A stretch of DNA of 64,000 nt from NCBI RefSeq assembly GCF_026616195.1, contig NZ_JANHDH010000001.1, forward strand, positions 186,001 through 250,000. The letters are read 5' to 3'. A program made the translations under genes and the position numbers. This document shows, in pieces, positions 50,176-59,472 of this stretch (the stretch's first letter is position 1; each line of letters begins with the position of its first letter). Source of the DNA: Haloarchaeobius amylolyticus (GTDB taxonomy: Archaea; Halobacteriota; Halobacteria; Halobacteriales; Natrialbaceae). The notes under the pieces are model-generated. The model saw nothing but the letters and a program-made list of their open reading frames with translations. It was not told the DNA's origin and ran no database searches.

Positions 50176-51534
50176 TCAGTACGGGCTGTCGAGGACGAGC
50201 GTGTCCTCGCGGTCCGGGCCCATCCCGACGCAGTAGATGTCCGCGTCGAGTTCCTCGGAGATGTACTCGAGGTAGGTCCGGCAGTTCTCCGGAAGGTCCG
50301 CCCACTCCTCGACCGCGCTCCAGTCGACGGACTCCCATCCGTCGAAGGTGCGGAAGTTCGCCTCGCACTCTGCCCACTTCTCGGTCGTCGCGGGCATCGT
50401 CAGCAGCTCCTCGCCGTCGAGCGTGTAGGAGTGGCCGACCTGGACCTCGTCCATGCCGGCGAGCACGTCGACGTGGTTGACCGCGACGCCGGTGAAGCCG
50501 TTCACGCGGGCGGCGTGGCGGAGCATCGGGATGTCGAGCCAGCCGACGCGGCGTGGTCGGCCGGTGACGGTGCCGTACTCGCCACCCTCGTCGCGGATGT
50601 ACGTCGCGAGTTGCTCCTCCTCGCTGTCGGGGTCGCCGCCGGTGTAGCCCGCGGTCTGTCCCTCGACGCCGCCGAGTTCGGTCGGCATCGGGCCGGTGCC
50701 CACGCGCGAGAGGTACCCCTTCACGATACCGATGACCTCGCCCTGCCCGACGGCCGTCGGCGGCAGGCCGGTCCCGGTACAGGCACCGCCGGTGGTCGGG
50801 TTCGAGGACGTGACGAAGGGGTAGCTGCCGTGGTCGATGTCGAGGCTCGTCCCCTGTGCGCCCTCCATCATGACCTCGTCGCCCTCGGCGATGCGGTCCG
50901 CGAGGAACGACCCACCGTTGACGGCCATGTTCTCCTCCTCGATGCGACGCCCGTACTCGCGGTACTGCTCGTACAGGGCGTCGATGTCGAACTCCTCACC
51001 CGTCTCGATACCGAAGACGTCCTCGGCGAGCGCTCGTTTCTGGGGAACGACGTACTCGAGTCGTGCCCGGAGCACGTCGGGGTCGAGCAGGTCACCGATG
51101 CGGACGCCGCGGCGGCCGGCCTTGTCCTCGTAGGTCGGGCCGATACCCCGTCCGGTCGTCCCTGCGGAGAGGTCGTCTTCCTCCTTGGCGTCCTCCTCGA
51201 TACCGTCGAGGACGCGGTGGTAGGGGAGGATGACGTGTGCACGCTCTGCGACGCGAACGTCGGGGTCGAGGCCCCGCTCTCGCAGTCCGTCTATCTCGTC
51301 GAACAGCGTTGCCGGGTTCACGACGCAGCCGTTCCCGAGGACGCCGATCTTGCCGCGGATGACGCCGCTCGGGATGAGCGAGAGCTTGTACTCCGTGCCG
51401 CCCTCGACCACGGTGTGGCCCGCGTTGTCGCCGCCCTGGTAGCGGACGACCACGTCGGCACCGTCACCGTAGAGGTCGACGACACGACCCTTGCCCTCGT
51501 CGCCCAGCTGCGACCCGACTATGGTTACGGTCAT
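50176..51534 (-). CDS. purA: adenylosuccinate synthetase
   Basis: A 452-residue enzyme that condenses IMP and aspartate with GTP to adenylosuccinate, the first step from IMP to AMP. It has GSQLGDEGKGRVVDLYGD (P-loop with catalytic Asp), VRYQGGDNAGHTVV, SAGTTGRGIGPTYEDKAGRRGVR (IMP loop), EGAQGTSLDIDHGSYPFVTSSNPTTGG, and GTVTGRPRRVGWLD. The Q-L variant in GSQLGDEGKG is common in haloarchaea. It is a single gene upstream of the Trm112-like gene. Confidence 0.97.
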   Translation of the reverse strand: MTVTIVGSQLGDEGKGRVVDLYGDGADVVVRYQGGDNAGHTVVEGGTEYKLSLIPSGVIRGKIGVLGNGCVVNPATLFDEIDGLRERGLDPDVRVAERAHVILPYHRVLDGIEEDAKEEDDLSAGTTGRGIGPTYEDKAGRRGVRIGDLLDPDVLRARLEYVVPQKRALAEDVFGIETGEEFDIDALYEQYREYGRRIEEENMAVNGGSFLADRIAEGDEVMMEGAQGTSLDIDHGSYPFVTSSNPTTGGACTGTGLPPTAVGQGEVIGIVKGYLSRVGTGPMPTELGGVEGQTAGYTGGDPDSEEEQLATYIRDEGGEYGTVTGRPRRVGWLDIPMLRHAARVNGFTGVAVNHVDVLAGMDEVQVGHSYTLDGEELLTMPATTEKWAECEANFRTFDGWESVDWSAVEEWADLPENCRTYLEYISEELDADIYCVGMGPDREDTLVLDSPY

Positions 51535-51710
51535 TTACAGACACGGATTCCGAGGCTCCCGGTAAACCGATTTCGGTCCGTCGAGCGTCGTGAAGTATTG
51601 CCGGAGTCGTTCACGGTCGATGTGAACCGTTCCCAGTGAACAAAAGACATATAACCGCCTTCCGCCAACCATCCGATTCCCCCTTCTCGTATGCCATTGC
51701 GACAGCAAGG

Positions 51711-51717
51711 TTTAAAA
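51711..51717 (+). promoter_or_regulatory. TATA-like box
   Basis: tttaaaa centred about 30 bases before the ATG at 51744 predicts a leaderless or very short leader transcript for the small regulator-like gene. Confidence 0.5.
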
Positions 51718-51743
51718 CCTCCAAAGACAAGTTAACAAATGCC

Positions 51744-52049
51744 ATGATAGACCGACTGGAGAAGGAAGTCGATATGCTGGAACGCCATCTGCAGGTTCTG
51801 AAGATGGTGATCGAGAACGAGCCCATCGGCATCGTGAAGATGTCGAACGAGACCGGGTACCCCCACCACAAGGTCCGCTACTCCCTGCGCGTCCTCGAGG
51901 AGGAGAACCTCATCGAGCCGTCGAGCCAGGGTGCCATCACGACCGAGCGGACCTCCGAGTTCGTCGACGAACTCGACGGCAAGATCGACGAGATCGTCGA
52001 GAAGATGGAGGGCATGAAGATCGAAGGCGCGGCCGAAGTCGAAAGCTAG
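51744..52049 (+). CDS. small winged-helix protein with C-terminal coiled coil
   Basis: A 101-residue protein with coiled-coil-prone ends (MIDRLEKEVDMLERHLQVLK and DELDGKIDEIVEKMEGMK) and a winged helix between them (GIVKMSNETGYPHHKVRYSLRVLEEENLI). This layout suits a small homodimeric DNA-binding protein, common in haloarchaea. A TATA-like box about 30 bases before the ATG supports the start. Its stop overlaps the next, convergent gene by four bases. Targets are unknown. Confidence 0.78.
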   Translation: MIDRLEKEVDMLERHLQVLKMVIENEPIGIVKMSNETGYPHHKVRYSLRVLEEENLIEPSSQGAITTERTSEFVDELDGKIDEIVEKMEGMKIEGAAEVES

Positions 52050-54418
52050 AGCTCCGGGACGTTGATGTGGAACTCCCCGCCGCGAGTCTCCACCAGACAG
52101 AGATGATAGCCGGACTTTCGTGAGAGCTTCACGAAACTCTTCTTCGAATCCCGGCTGAGGAAACTCCCGCTCGTCGCCTCTGCTGCCGTCTCCAGCGCAC
52201 CAGGGTCGAAGAAGCTCGCGGTGACCAGGAACGCTCCCGAGAGCTGGTCGCTCGTCTGTTTCACTCGCGAGGCGCGCTGTTCGAGGTCGACCATCATGTC
52301 CTCGGTCGCGGGGTCGCGCGAGTCGTTCAGGTTCGCCACGACCAGCGGGTTGCCCATCCGGTCGCGGACGACCACGTCGAACGTGGTCTGCTCGCGGTGT
52401 TCCTCACCGTTCTCGTCGTAGCGCAGCGAGACGGAGCCGTTGAGCTCGGCACGGTCGGCCTCCGGAATCGCGTCGTAGAGGTCCGACATCGCGCTGGCGT
52501 TGCCCGTGTCGCGGATCTCGTAGAGCAGGTCGTAGACGAACCACTCGACGAACTGGTACTCGATGGTGTTCACGAGGAAGTCCTCGAACGCCTGCCCGTC
52601 GACCGCGGCGTCGGCCGCGTCGAACTGGGTGTGGTGTTCGAGGCGCAGGTTCCCGTGGACCGCCTCGGCGTTGGCCTCGCCCGCGTGAGCGGACTCCAGC
52701 GTGGCGTCGCCCTTCGAGTTGTAGCGGACGAACAGGTTGGTCCCTTCGAGCGCCTCGCGCGGGCTCAACTGGACGCTGGCGGTCGCGGCCGCGCCGCGGG
52801 CGTCGGCCAGTTCGGCCTCGAGGTCGGCGATCTCCGCCTCGAGGTCGGCGACCTCCGCCTCCAGCCGGTCGACGGTCTGCTGGAGCTGCTCGTTCTCGGA
52901 CTGGAGTCGGTCGCGCTCCTCCTCGAGTTCGTCGCGTGCCTCCTCCACGTTCGAGAGGCGCTGCTGGAGCCTGTCGATCTTGTCCTCGCGCTCGAGCATC
53001 TCGCGCTCCAGCGGCTCGTCGCTGCTCGACCGGCTCCGGCCCGCGTCGGTGCGGCCGGTGTTCTGCGGAGTCTGGGTGGACTGCTGGCTCCGGTCGGTCG
53101 CGGGCTGGTTCCCGGCCGGCTGTGACGAGCCGCCCTGGGACTGGCTCCGGTCCGAGCCCGAGCCACCCATCTCTCGCGGGGGCTGGGTCCCGCCGCTCCG
53201 TCGCTGGGCCCGGGACTTGCGGGCCTCGGTCGCGGCCGCAGACGCCCCCTGACTGTCACCTTCGGCGGACCGGTCGGGGTTGATGGAGGGGATGGAACGG
53301 GTCTTGCGCCACTGTTCCTCCTCCTGGAAGACGGGGTCGGTGTCCTCCTCGGTCTCGGCCTCGACCGCCTCGAGGACCTCGTCGGGGAGTTCGACGGGGT
53401 CGGCGTCGACCTCGTCAGAGACCGCCTCCCACTGTTCGTCGTCGGACTGCTGTTCGGGAGCCGGTTCGGCGGGCGTCCCGGCCCCGGCATCGGGAGTCGG
53501 TTCGGCCGACGCGGCGTCGGCCCGGCGGCCGGCGTCCGCTCGCCCGTCGGCGGGCTCGGTGTCGGGGTCGGGCGCTGGCTCCGCCCCGCGTGCCGGCTCG
53601 GCCTCGGTGACGGGGTCGGCGCCCGTCGCTGGCTCCGGGTCCGGCTCGGGTTCCGCGTCCGCGGGGTCGGGCTCGGGGACCGGGTCGCGGGTCGTGGTGT
53701 CGGCGCTCGGCATCGGTTCGGCCCCGCCCGCGGGGTCGTCGTCCGCCGGTTCGGCCGGCGGTGCCGGCGTCGCCTCCGGCTCCTCGGCCGGGGTGGTCAC
53801 GCCCGCCCCACCGTTCGGGGTCGCGTCCGTGGCCGGGTCGTCGGCGGGCTCCGGGTCCGGTTCGGGTTCGGGTTCCGGGTCGCCCGGGATGTCGACCACG
53901 TCGATCTCGACGTCCATCACGGTGTAGATGCCGACCTCGTCGTCGGCACGGTCGAACGCCTCGTCGCCCGTCAGCAGGCGTTCCTGGTTGCCGACGAACG
54001 CACAGCTCATCGACCGGCCACCGTAGTAGACGACGTAGTAGTCGCCCGAGAGGACGTTCTCGGAGAGTTCGATGTAGCCCGTGAAGTTCCCGGAGGTGAG
54101 CGTCGAGTCCGCCTCCGAGATGGGTGTGTCGTTGGTGTAGTACTTCGCACGTTCCTCGCCGCCTCGCTCCCGCATCGCGAACAGGAGCGGCAACGAGGGG
54201 TGTGGGGCCTCGTAGGCCGTCCCCGGTGCATCGTCGTAATCGTCGATAGTCCCGTCGAAGACGCCGACCACGCGGCCGTTCAGCATGAACAGCCACGTCG
54301 TCCCGGCCGTCACGGCCCCGGTGAACTCCGTGTCCGCGAGGCCACGAAGTTCGTCGAAACCGCCTGGGAACGGCCGGGAGTCCCAGCCCTCGACGCGCTC
54401 TACCGTGCGCGAGTCCAT
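52046..54418 (-). CDS. large coiled-coil haloarchaeal protein with possible decayed nuclease fold
   Basis: A 790-residue protein. Residues 1-165 form a beta-rich domain (FTGAVTAGTTWLFMLNGRVVGVFDG, PHPSLPLLFAMRERGG). A 270-residue Pro/Glu/Asp/Ala linker follows, with a Gln/Ser/Gly basic part. A coiled coil of about 85 residues (LEREDKIDRLQQRLSNVEEA to LEAELADARG) comes next. The C-terminal 215 residues are alpha/beta: AFEDFLVNTIEYQFVEWFVYDL, TFDVVVRDRMGNPLVVANLND and SGYHLCLVETRGGEFHINV. The FDVVV-(11)-VVANLN pattern resembles a PD-(D/E)xK nuclease core with the catalytic Glu and Lys changed. It may be a structural or segregation-type protein. I do not recognise a characterised family. Confidence 0.75.
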   Translation of the reverse strand: MDSRTVERVEGWDSRPFPGGFDELRGLADTEFTGAVTAGTTWLFMLNGRVVGVFDGTIDDYDDAPGTAYEAPHPSLPLLFAMRERGGEERAKYYTNDTPISEADSTLTSGNFTGYIELSENVLSGDYYVVYYGGRSMSCAFVGNQERLLTGDEAFDRADDEVGIYTVMDVEIDVVDIPGDPEPEPEPDPEPADDPATDATPNGGAGVTTPAEEPEATPAPPAEPADDDPAGGAEPMPSADTTTRDPVPEPDPADAEPEPDPEPATGADPVTEAEPARGAEPAPDPDTEPADGRADAGRRADAASAEPTPDAGAGTPAEPAPEQQSDDEQWEAVSDEVDADPVELPDEVLEAVEAETEEDTDPVFQEEEQWRKTRSIPSINPDRSAEGDSQGASAAATEARKSRAQRRSGGTQPPREMGGSGSDRSQSQGGSSQPAGNQPATDRSQQSTQTPQNTGRTDAGRSRSSSDEPLEREMLEREDKIDRLQQRLSNVEEARDELEEERDRLQSENEQLQQTVDRLEAEVADLEAEIADLEAELADARGAAATASVQLSPREALEGTNLFVRYNSKGDATLESAHAGEANAEAVHGNLRLEHHTQFDAADAAVDGQAFEDFLVNTIEYQFVEWFVYDLLYEIRDTGNASAMSDLYDAIPEADRAELNGSVSLRYDENGEEHREQTTFDVVVRDRMGNPLVVANLNDSRDPATEDMMVDLEQRASRVKQTSDQLSGAFLVTASFFDPGALETAAEATSGSFLSRDSKKSFVKLSRKSGYHLCLVETRGGEFHINVPEL

Positions 54419-54495
54419 ATACTGGCTAAAACCGGATGCGGAACAAATAGTTTCCGGGGATTCTCGCGGTTCAGCCAGCCGGACGTGTTAGAAAG

Positions 54496-54774
54496 TTAAA
54501 TCTTCGACTCGGCGTCGTCCGCGAGTTCCTCCATCCGCTTCTGGATGCGACCCGCGCTGGAGAACTCGTCCTCGCTCATCGCGCTCGCCAGGGCGTTCCC
54601 GAGGACGAAGACGGCGTGTTTGTGCTCGCTCTTGGACTTGTGGACGTCGGAGGGGTCGACGTTGAGGCCGTGGTACTGTTCGAAGATCTCGTCCGGGATG
54701 TCGTTCTGCTCCTCGAAGTACTCCATGATGAGCACCATCTGTTCGTGGAGTTCGAGAAGTTCGTCCTTGTGCAT
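54496..54774 (-). CDS. UPF0058 family protein
   Basis: 92 residues matching the archaeal UPF0058 family: MHKDELLELHEQMVLIMEYFEE, HGLNVDPSDVHKSKSEHKHAVFVLGNALA, then a helical end. The His-rich segment suggests metal binding, and the family is small and all-helical with no assigned role. The start at 54774 is set by the family N-terminus; upstream codons come from the spacer. An AT-rich stretch (gttccagatttaagcgttattg) upstream is a good promoter. Confidence 0.88.
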   Translation of the reverse strand: MHKDELLELHEQMVLIMEYFEEQNDIPDEIFEQYHGLNVDPSDVHKSKSEHKHAVFVLGNALASAMSEDEFSSAGRIQKRMEELADDAESKI

Positions 54775-54896
54775 GGGTGCCTGTTGGATAGTTCCAGATT
54801 TAAGCGTTATTGTGGACCTGAGAACCCGGCTCAGCCGGGGCGTCAGACGACTGGCATACAATGGTTTTTGTAATGCTCGGTCGTATTCGCCGATGA

Positions 54897-55802
54897 ATGC
54901 CGACCCTCCGCCTCGACCTCACCGAGGAGACGCTGCAGAAGCTCGATATGGAGACCGACCTGCTCGGCTTCGAGGACGTCCAGGAGTACCTGACGTGGAT
55001 CATCGGGAACCGGGCGGCCATCGAGCAGGGGACCGAACGCGACCAGTTGCTCACGGAGTACCAGGCGCGGGTCGAGGAGCTCGAAGCGGAGAGACAGGCG
55101 GATTCGGACGCCACCGGCGGCGATGGTGGCGGCAGGGCAGACACGGGCAGCCAGCAGGCCGAGGCCGACGGCGGCAGCCGCCGGCGCGGGACCGGCGAGG
55201 TCGTGGTCTCCAGTTCCGGCGGCGACGACACCGACCACCGCAGCCTCGGCGGGAACTTCGCGCCCGAGCGCGTCGAACGCTTCACCGACGAGGACCTCGA
55301 CACCCACGCGGGCGTCCTCAGCGGGGTCGAGGGCGAGCGCCTCGACGAGTTCGCCCGCCGGGCCGTCGCCCAGACACGAGAGCAACTCGGGCGGGACCCG
55401 ACGACCGGGCTCAGCTACAGCTCGAACACCACCATCAGCACCACGACCAGCGACGTCTCGCTCGGAGCCGACATCGCGGACCTCGCGGACATCGAGGTGC
55501 CGGGTCGCTCCGAGGAGAAGACCGAGCCCCGTCGCGAGGCCGTCGGCGCCGCACTGGCCTACCTGAAGGACGTCGGGTCGGCCCGTCGCTCCGACTTCGT
55601 CGACGAACTGTACGAGGAGTTCCCCGCGAAGTACGGCTCCCCGGACGGCTGGTGGGACTGCATCAAGACCGGGCTGAAGCAGGTCGACGTGGTCGAGGGC
55701 GGCGACGGCCGGCGCGTCTGGCGGTTCCGACGGACCGAGATATCGAACGAGTCGGGGACGCTCAAGGGTCGAGGACCGAAGCGCGTCGTTGATTCGAACT
55801 AG
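54897..55802 (+). CDS. haloarchaeal DNA-binding-like protein with C-terminal winged-helix region
   Basis: A 301-residue protein. The first 60 residues (MPTLRLDLTEETLQKLDMETDLLGFEDVQEYLTWII) resemble a ribbon-helix-helix module. A disordered Gly/Asp/Ser-rich part follows, then a region with SLGGNFAPERVERFTDEDLD and GVLSGVEGERLDEFARRAV. The end, EAVGAALAYLKDVGSARRSDFVDELYEEFPAKYGSPDGWWDCIKTGLKQVDVVEGGDGRRVWRF, looks like a winged helix. It is probably a chromatin or regulatory protein. A TATA-like tttttgtaa lies about 30 bases upstream. No close characterised relative is known to me. Confidence 0.72.
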   Translation: MPTLRLDLTEETLQKLDMETDLLGFEDVQEYLTWIIGNRAAIEQGTERDQLLTEYQARVEELEAERQADSDATGGDGGGRADTGSQQAEADGGSRRRGTGEVVVSSSGGDDTDHRSLGGNFAPERVERFTDEDLDTHAGVLSGVEGERLDEFARRAVAQTREQLGRDPTTGLSYSSNTTISTTTSDVSLGADIADLADIEVPGRSEEKTEPRREAVGAALAYLKDVGSARRSDFVDELYEEFPAKYGSPDGWWDCIKTGLKQVDVVEGGDGRRVWRFRRTEISNESGTLKGRGPKRVVDSN

Positions 55803-55882
55803 CTGCGCGCCCGCACTCGCCCCGTCCGCCTGCCCTGACCGAATTCTTCTTACCACTCACCTTCCTTTGCTCGACCAACCAG

Positions 55883-57556
55883 ATGGACGACCAGCGACGC
55901 CGTCTCGTGCTGTTCCTGCTCACACTGGCAGCGATCATCATCGTGTACACCACCGTGTACATGGTCGTGATGGGGCAGTTCGAGGGCACCCCGCGGACGT
56001 TCTGGGAGGCGCTCAACGTGGTCGTGGAGTCGATGACGCTGTCCGGGTTCGGCGAGGACTCGGACATCTGGTCACATCCCGTGACCATCCTGTTCGTCAT
56101 CGTCATGCAGTTCACGGGCGTCCTCGCGGTGTTCGCCGCGCTGCCGCTGTTCGTCGTCCCGCTGTTCGAGGCTCGCCTCACCCAGCAGGCCCCGACGACC
56201 ATCGACGAGCTCTCCGAGCACGTCCTCATCGCGGGCTACACCGAGCACGGTGCGACGCTCGTCGAGGAGCTCGAACAGCGCGACGTGGACTACGTCATCA
56301 TCGAGAAGGACGAGGAACTCGCGACCGACCTGTACGCCGCGGGCCGGTCGGTGCTCCACGGCGACCCCGAACAGACCGACACGCTGGCGGCGGCCCACGC
56401 CGGGAATGCCAGGGCCGTCGTCGCCGACCAGACCGACGAGGAGAACGCGAGCATCATCCTCTCGGCGCGCGAGTGCGCCGGCGACGTGCCCATCGTGAGC
56501 CTGCTGGAGCGCCCGGAGAACGAGCAGTACCACCGCTACGCGGGTGCGGACCGCGTCATCTCGCCCGAGCACATCCTCGGGCGCAGCCTGGCCGACAAGG
56601 TGACCCAGCGGGTGACGACCGAGTTCGACGACGGGTCGATGCAGTCGGCCATCCCCTCGGACCGGGACTTCGAGATCGCCGAGCTGTCGGTCCAGCGCAA
56701 CAGCGAGGTGTGCAATCGCCCGCTGGAGGAGAGTCGCATCCGCGAGCAGACCGGGGCGAACCTCATCGGCGTCTGGGACCGCGGCGAGTTCGAGTCGCCA
56801 CCGTCGCCCGACACCACCCTCGACGAGGGGACGGTCGTCCTCGCCGCGGGCACGGAGGACCAGCTGACGAAGCTCGCCGAGATGACCCGGTCGGCGAAGC
56901 GCCACCACAGCCACGGCGAGGTCGTCGTCGTCGGGGCCGGCGAGGTCGGGTCGACCGTCACCGACGTCCTGACCACCCGCGACATCCCGACGACGCTGGT
57001 CGACATCGAGGAGCGGCCGGGAGTGGACGTGGTCGGCGACGCGCTCGACGAGTGGACCCTCCAGTCCGCCGGCATCGAGAACGCGCGGACCGCCATCGTC
57101 ACCCTGCCAGACGACACGACGGCGGTGTTCGCGCTGCTGGTCATCCGCGAACTCAATCCCGAGGTCGAACTCGTCGTCCGGGCCTCGACCGCCGAGAGCA
57201 TCCCGAAGATGTACCGTGCCGGCGCGGACTACGTGCTCGCGCTGACGACGGTCTCCGGCCGGATGCTCGCCTCCATCGTCCTCGGCGAGGACGTCATCTC
57301 GCTCGACACGCAGATCGGGCTGGTCCGGTCGCCGGTCCCCGCCCTCGCCGGCCGGACGCTGGCGGAACTCGACGTGCGGGCGAAGACCGGCGTCACGGTC
57401 GTCGCCGTCGAACGCGGCGACGAGGTCCTGACCGACATCGAGCCGGAGTTCGAGATACAGCACGGGGACCTCGCCATCGTCGCGGGGACCGACGAGGACA
57501 TCAACGAGTTCCAGGCGTGGGCGGACCCGACGCCCAGTGCGGCAGAAGCGGACTGA
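55883..57556 (+). CDS. potassium channel / TrkA-type protein with two RCK modules
   Basis: A 557-residue protein. Two N-terminal helices (LFLLTLAAIIIVYTTVYMV and VTILFVIVMQFTGVLAVFAALPL) flank a pore loop with ESMTLSGFGEDSD (residues 50-60). Two RCK modules follow, each a Rossmann TrkA-N (HVLIAGYTEHGATLVEELEQR and EVVVVGAGEVGSTVTDVL) and a TrkA-C. The pore reads TLSGFGED where potassium channels usually have TVGYGD, so ion selectivity may differ. It belongs to the two-helix, RCK-gated archaeal channel type. It stands alone between unrelated genes. Confidence 0.9.
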   Translation: MDDQRRRLVLFLLTLAAIIIVYTTVYMVVMGQFEGTPRTFWEALNVVVESMTLSGFGEDSDIWSHPVTILFVIVMQFTGVLAVFAALPLFVVPLFEARLTQQAPTTIDELSEHVLIAGYTEHGATLVEELEQRDVDYVIIEKDEELATDLYAAGRSVLHGDPEQTDTLAAAHAGNARAVVADQTDEENASIILSARECAGDVPIVSLLERPENEQYHRYAGADRVISPEHILGRSLADKVTQRVTTEFDDGSMQSAIPSDRDFEIAELSVQRNSEVCNRPLEESRIREQTGANLIGVWDRGEFESPPSPDTTLDEGTVVLAAGTEDQLTKLAEMTRSAKRHHSHGEVVVVGAGEVGSTVTDVLTTRDIPTTLVDIEERPGVDVVGDALDEWTLQSAGIENARTAIVTLPDDTTAVFALLVIRELNPEVELVVRASTAESIPKMYRAGADYVLALTTVSGRMLASIVLGEDVISLDTQIGLVRSPVPALAGRTLAELDVRAKTGVTVVAVERGDEVLTDIEPEFEIQHGDLAIVAGTDEDINEFQAWADPTPSAAEAD

Positions 57557-57565
57557 TTGTGCGAC

Positions 57566-58252
57566 TCAGGCGGTCTGCTCGCCGTCGGGTTCGCCCGGTG
57601 CGGGCGTCGTCGCGGCCTGGAGGTCCCGGCGCGCCATCGTGAACACGAAGACGCCGAAGACGACCGCGCCGACCGCCTCGGGCACCGCGAAGTACGTCCA
57701 GGTGTCGCCGTCGCCCGTGAACGCCAGCGCCTCGAGGACGACCCAGAGCACCCACGCGAGCAGGTGGCCGATGCCGCCCCAGAGGACGGCGAGTCCACGG
57801 CGTGCCTCGCCCGCGAGGACGGTCCCGGTCCCGTACGCGAGCAGCGCGAAGGTGCCGAACAGGAAGAATGAGACGGCGGCGAGGAAGTGCAGGCTGGCCA
57901 CCGGCCCGTCGAGGTAGGCGATGCCGACCCCGGCCATGGCGACGAGCGCGACGACGAGGAAACCGACGCCGACGCGCTCGGCGGTGTTCCGGGCGAGTCG
58001 CCAGAGCCGGAGGGCGAAGGGCAGGCCGAGGGCCGCGCCGAGCAGCAGACCGCCGTTGAACAGCAGGAAGGCGAGCTGGTCGGCCGACCCGAGCGCGAAC
58101 AGCGGGTGCGGCGTGGCTTCGCCCATGCTGGACAGCGACCGGGTGGCCCAGTCGAACTTCGGGTCGACGACGGTCGCGAGGAACAGCGTCCCCAGTGCGA
58201 GCGTGGGCGCGACCAGTCCGAGGTAGTCGAGGGTGCGGCGTGTGTCAGCCAT
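57566..58252 (-). CDS. DUF998 family membrane protein
   Basis: A 228-residue protein with about six helices: LGLVAPTLALGTLFLATVV, the DUF998-like DWATRSLSSMGE, ADQLAFLLFNGGLLLGAALGLPF, VGVGFLVVALVAMAGVGIAYL, FLAAVSFFLFGTFALLAYGTG and AVLWGGIGHLLAWVLWVV. The family is of unknown function. ATG 58252 was chosen, with MK two codons upstream (58258) equally possible. It ends 9 bases from the channel gene (convergent). Confidence 0.87.
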   Translation of the reverse strand: MADTRRTLDYLGLVAPTLALGTLFLATVVDPKFDWATRSLSSMGEATPHPLFALGSADQLAFLLFNGGLLLGAALGLPFALRLWRLARNTAERVGVGFLVVALVAMAGVGIAYLDGPVASLHFLAAVSFFLFGTFALLAYGTGTVLAGEARRGLAVLWGGIGHLLAWVLWVVLEALAFTGDGDTWTYFAVPEAVGAVVFGVFVFTMARRDLQAATTPAPGEPDGEQTA

Positions 58253-58342
58253 CTTCATTCGGTACGTCGCCGAGTCTGAAGTAACTATCCGACGACATGC
58301 AACGGGCGAAGCGTTTTCTCGCCGGCGCTCGCAGGGGCGCAC

Positions 58343-58693
58343 ATGTCGGGAATCGTCTTCTTCCGGAGCACGAACTACGAGCGAGTGGCACGGTTCTACT
58401 GCGAACAGGTCGGCGCGTCGGTCTGGCTGGAGCAGTCCGCCTGCACCATCTGCAAGTACGACAACATGCTGTTCGGGTTCTGCGACGCCGAGGAGACCGA
58501 GACCGGGGGCATCCTCACGTTCGTCACCGAGGACCGCCAGGGCGTCGACGAGTTCTACGACCGCCTCGAAGACCGGGCCCGCGACGAGCCCTCGGTCACC
58601 GAGGCCTTCGACATCTACAACTTCTTCGCCGAGGACCCCGACGGGCGGACGATGGAGTTCCAGACGTTCCTCCACGAGACGGACCCGGTCTGA
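58343..58693 (+). CDS. VOC-superfamily (glyoxalase/bleomycin-resistance-like) protein
   Basis: A 116-residue single-module vicinal-oxygen-chelate protein: IVFFRSTNYERVARFYCEQVG, SACTICKYDNMLFGFCD, ILTFVTEDRQGVDEFYDRLED and IYNFFAEDPDGRTMEFQTFL. The last Glu is a probable metal ligand. Single-module forms act as dimers on small molecules; the substrate is unknown. It sits alone before the glycosyltransferase. Confidence 0.88.
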   Translation: MSGIVFFRSTNYERVARFYCEQVGASVWLEQSACTICKYDNMLFGFCDAEETETGGILTFVTEDRQGVDEFYDRLEDRARDEPSVTEAFDIYNFFAEDPDGRTMEFQTFLHETDPV

Positions 58694-58761
58694 GCCGAGG
58701 CGCCCCGGTCGGCCACACTTTTTGGCAAGCCTAAAGTAGGCGCGAACCAGAGCCAGAAGCG

Positions 58762-59472
58762 ATGAGTCAGGAGTCGACGGACGGCGAGCTCACATTCGAC
58801 GACCTCGCCGTCGTCATGGGTACGTACAACGAGGCGGAGGCCATCGAGCACGTCCTCACCGACATCGATGAGGTGACGGACGGACGAGCAGAGGTCGTCT
58901 GCGTGGACGGGTCGGACGACGAGACGCCCGAGGTCGCGCGCGACCACGGCGCGACCGTCATCGAACAGGAACCGCAGGGCTACGGGGTGGCGGTCCGGGA
59001 GGCCGTCCTCACGCCGGACCGGGAGGTCGTCGTCACGACCGACTGCGACGACACCTACCCGATGGAGGCGCTCCCGCGCTTCCTCGACCTGCTCAACGAG
59101 GGCTACGACGTGGTCTCGGGCGACCGGCTCTACCACGGCGCGGACGCGATGCCCGCGTTCAACCGGTTCGGCAACCACATGTTCGCCCTCGCCGCCTCGT
59201 CGCTGATGGGCGAGCGCGTCCACGACACGACGACCGGGATGCGGGCGTACCGCCGTGAGGTGGTGCAGGACATCACGTGGACCGAGAACACCGGCCTCTC
59301 CGCGGAGCTGCTCATCCGGCCCGCGATGCGGGGCTACCGCGTCGTCGAGACGCCCATCCGGTACGCCGAGCGCAAGGGCGAGACGAAGCTCGACCCGCTG
59401 GAGGGCGGCGCAGCGATCGGGAAGTCCATCGTGAAGGTCTGTCTCGAAGAACAGGCCAGACGACTCTTCTAG
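58762..59472 (+). CDS. dolichyl-phosphate hexosyltransferase-like glycosyltransferase (GT2)
   Basis: A 236-residue family-2 glycosyltransferase of the DPM1 type: LAVVMGTYNEAEAIEHVL, VVCVDGSDDETPEVARDHGA, the DxD-like VVTTDCDDTYPMEALPRFL, YDVVSGDRLYHG and TTGMRAYRREVV. It has no C-terminal membrane helices. It likely moves a hexose or mannose from a nucleotide sugar onto dolichyl phosphate, feeding protein N-glycosylation at the cell surface. A GT39-type membrane transferase follows nearby on the other strand. Confidence 0.9.
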   Translation: MSQESTDGELTFDDLAVVMGTYNEAEAIEHVLTDIDEVTDGRAEVVCVDGSDDETPEVARDHGATVIEQEPQGYGVAVREAVLTPDREVVVTTDCDDTYPMEALPRFLDLLNEGYDVVSGDRLYHGADAMPAFNRFGNHMFALAASSLMGERVHDTTTGMRAYRREVVQDITWTENTGLSAELLIRPAMRGYRVVETPIRYAERKGETKLDPLEGGAAIGKSIVKVCLEEQARRLF

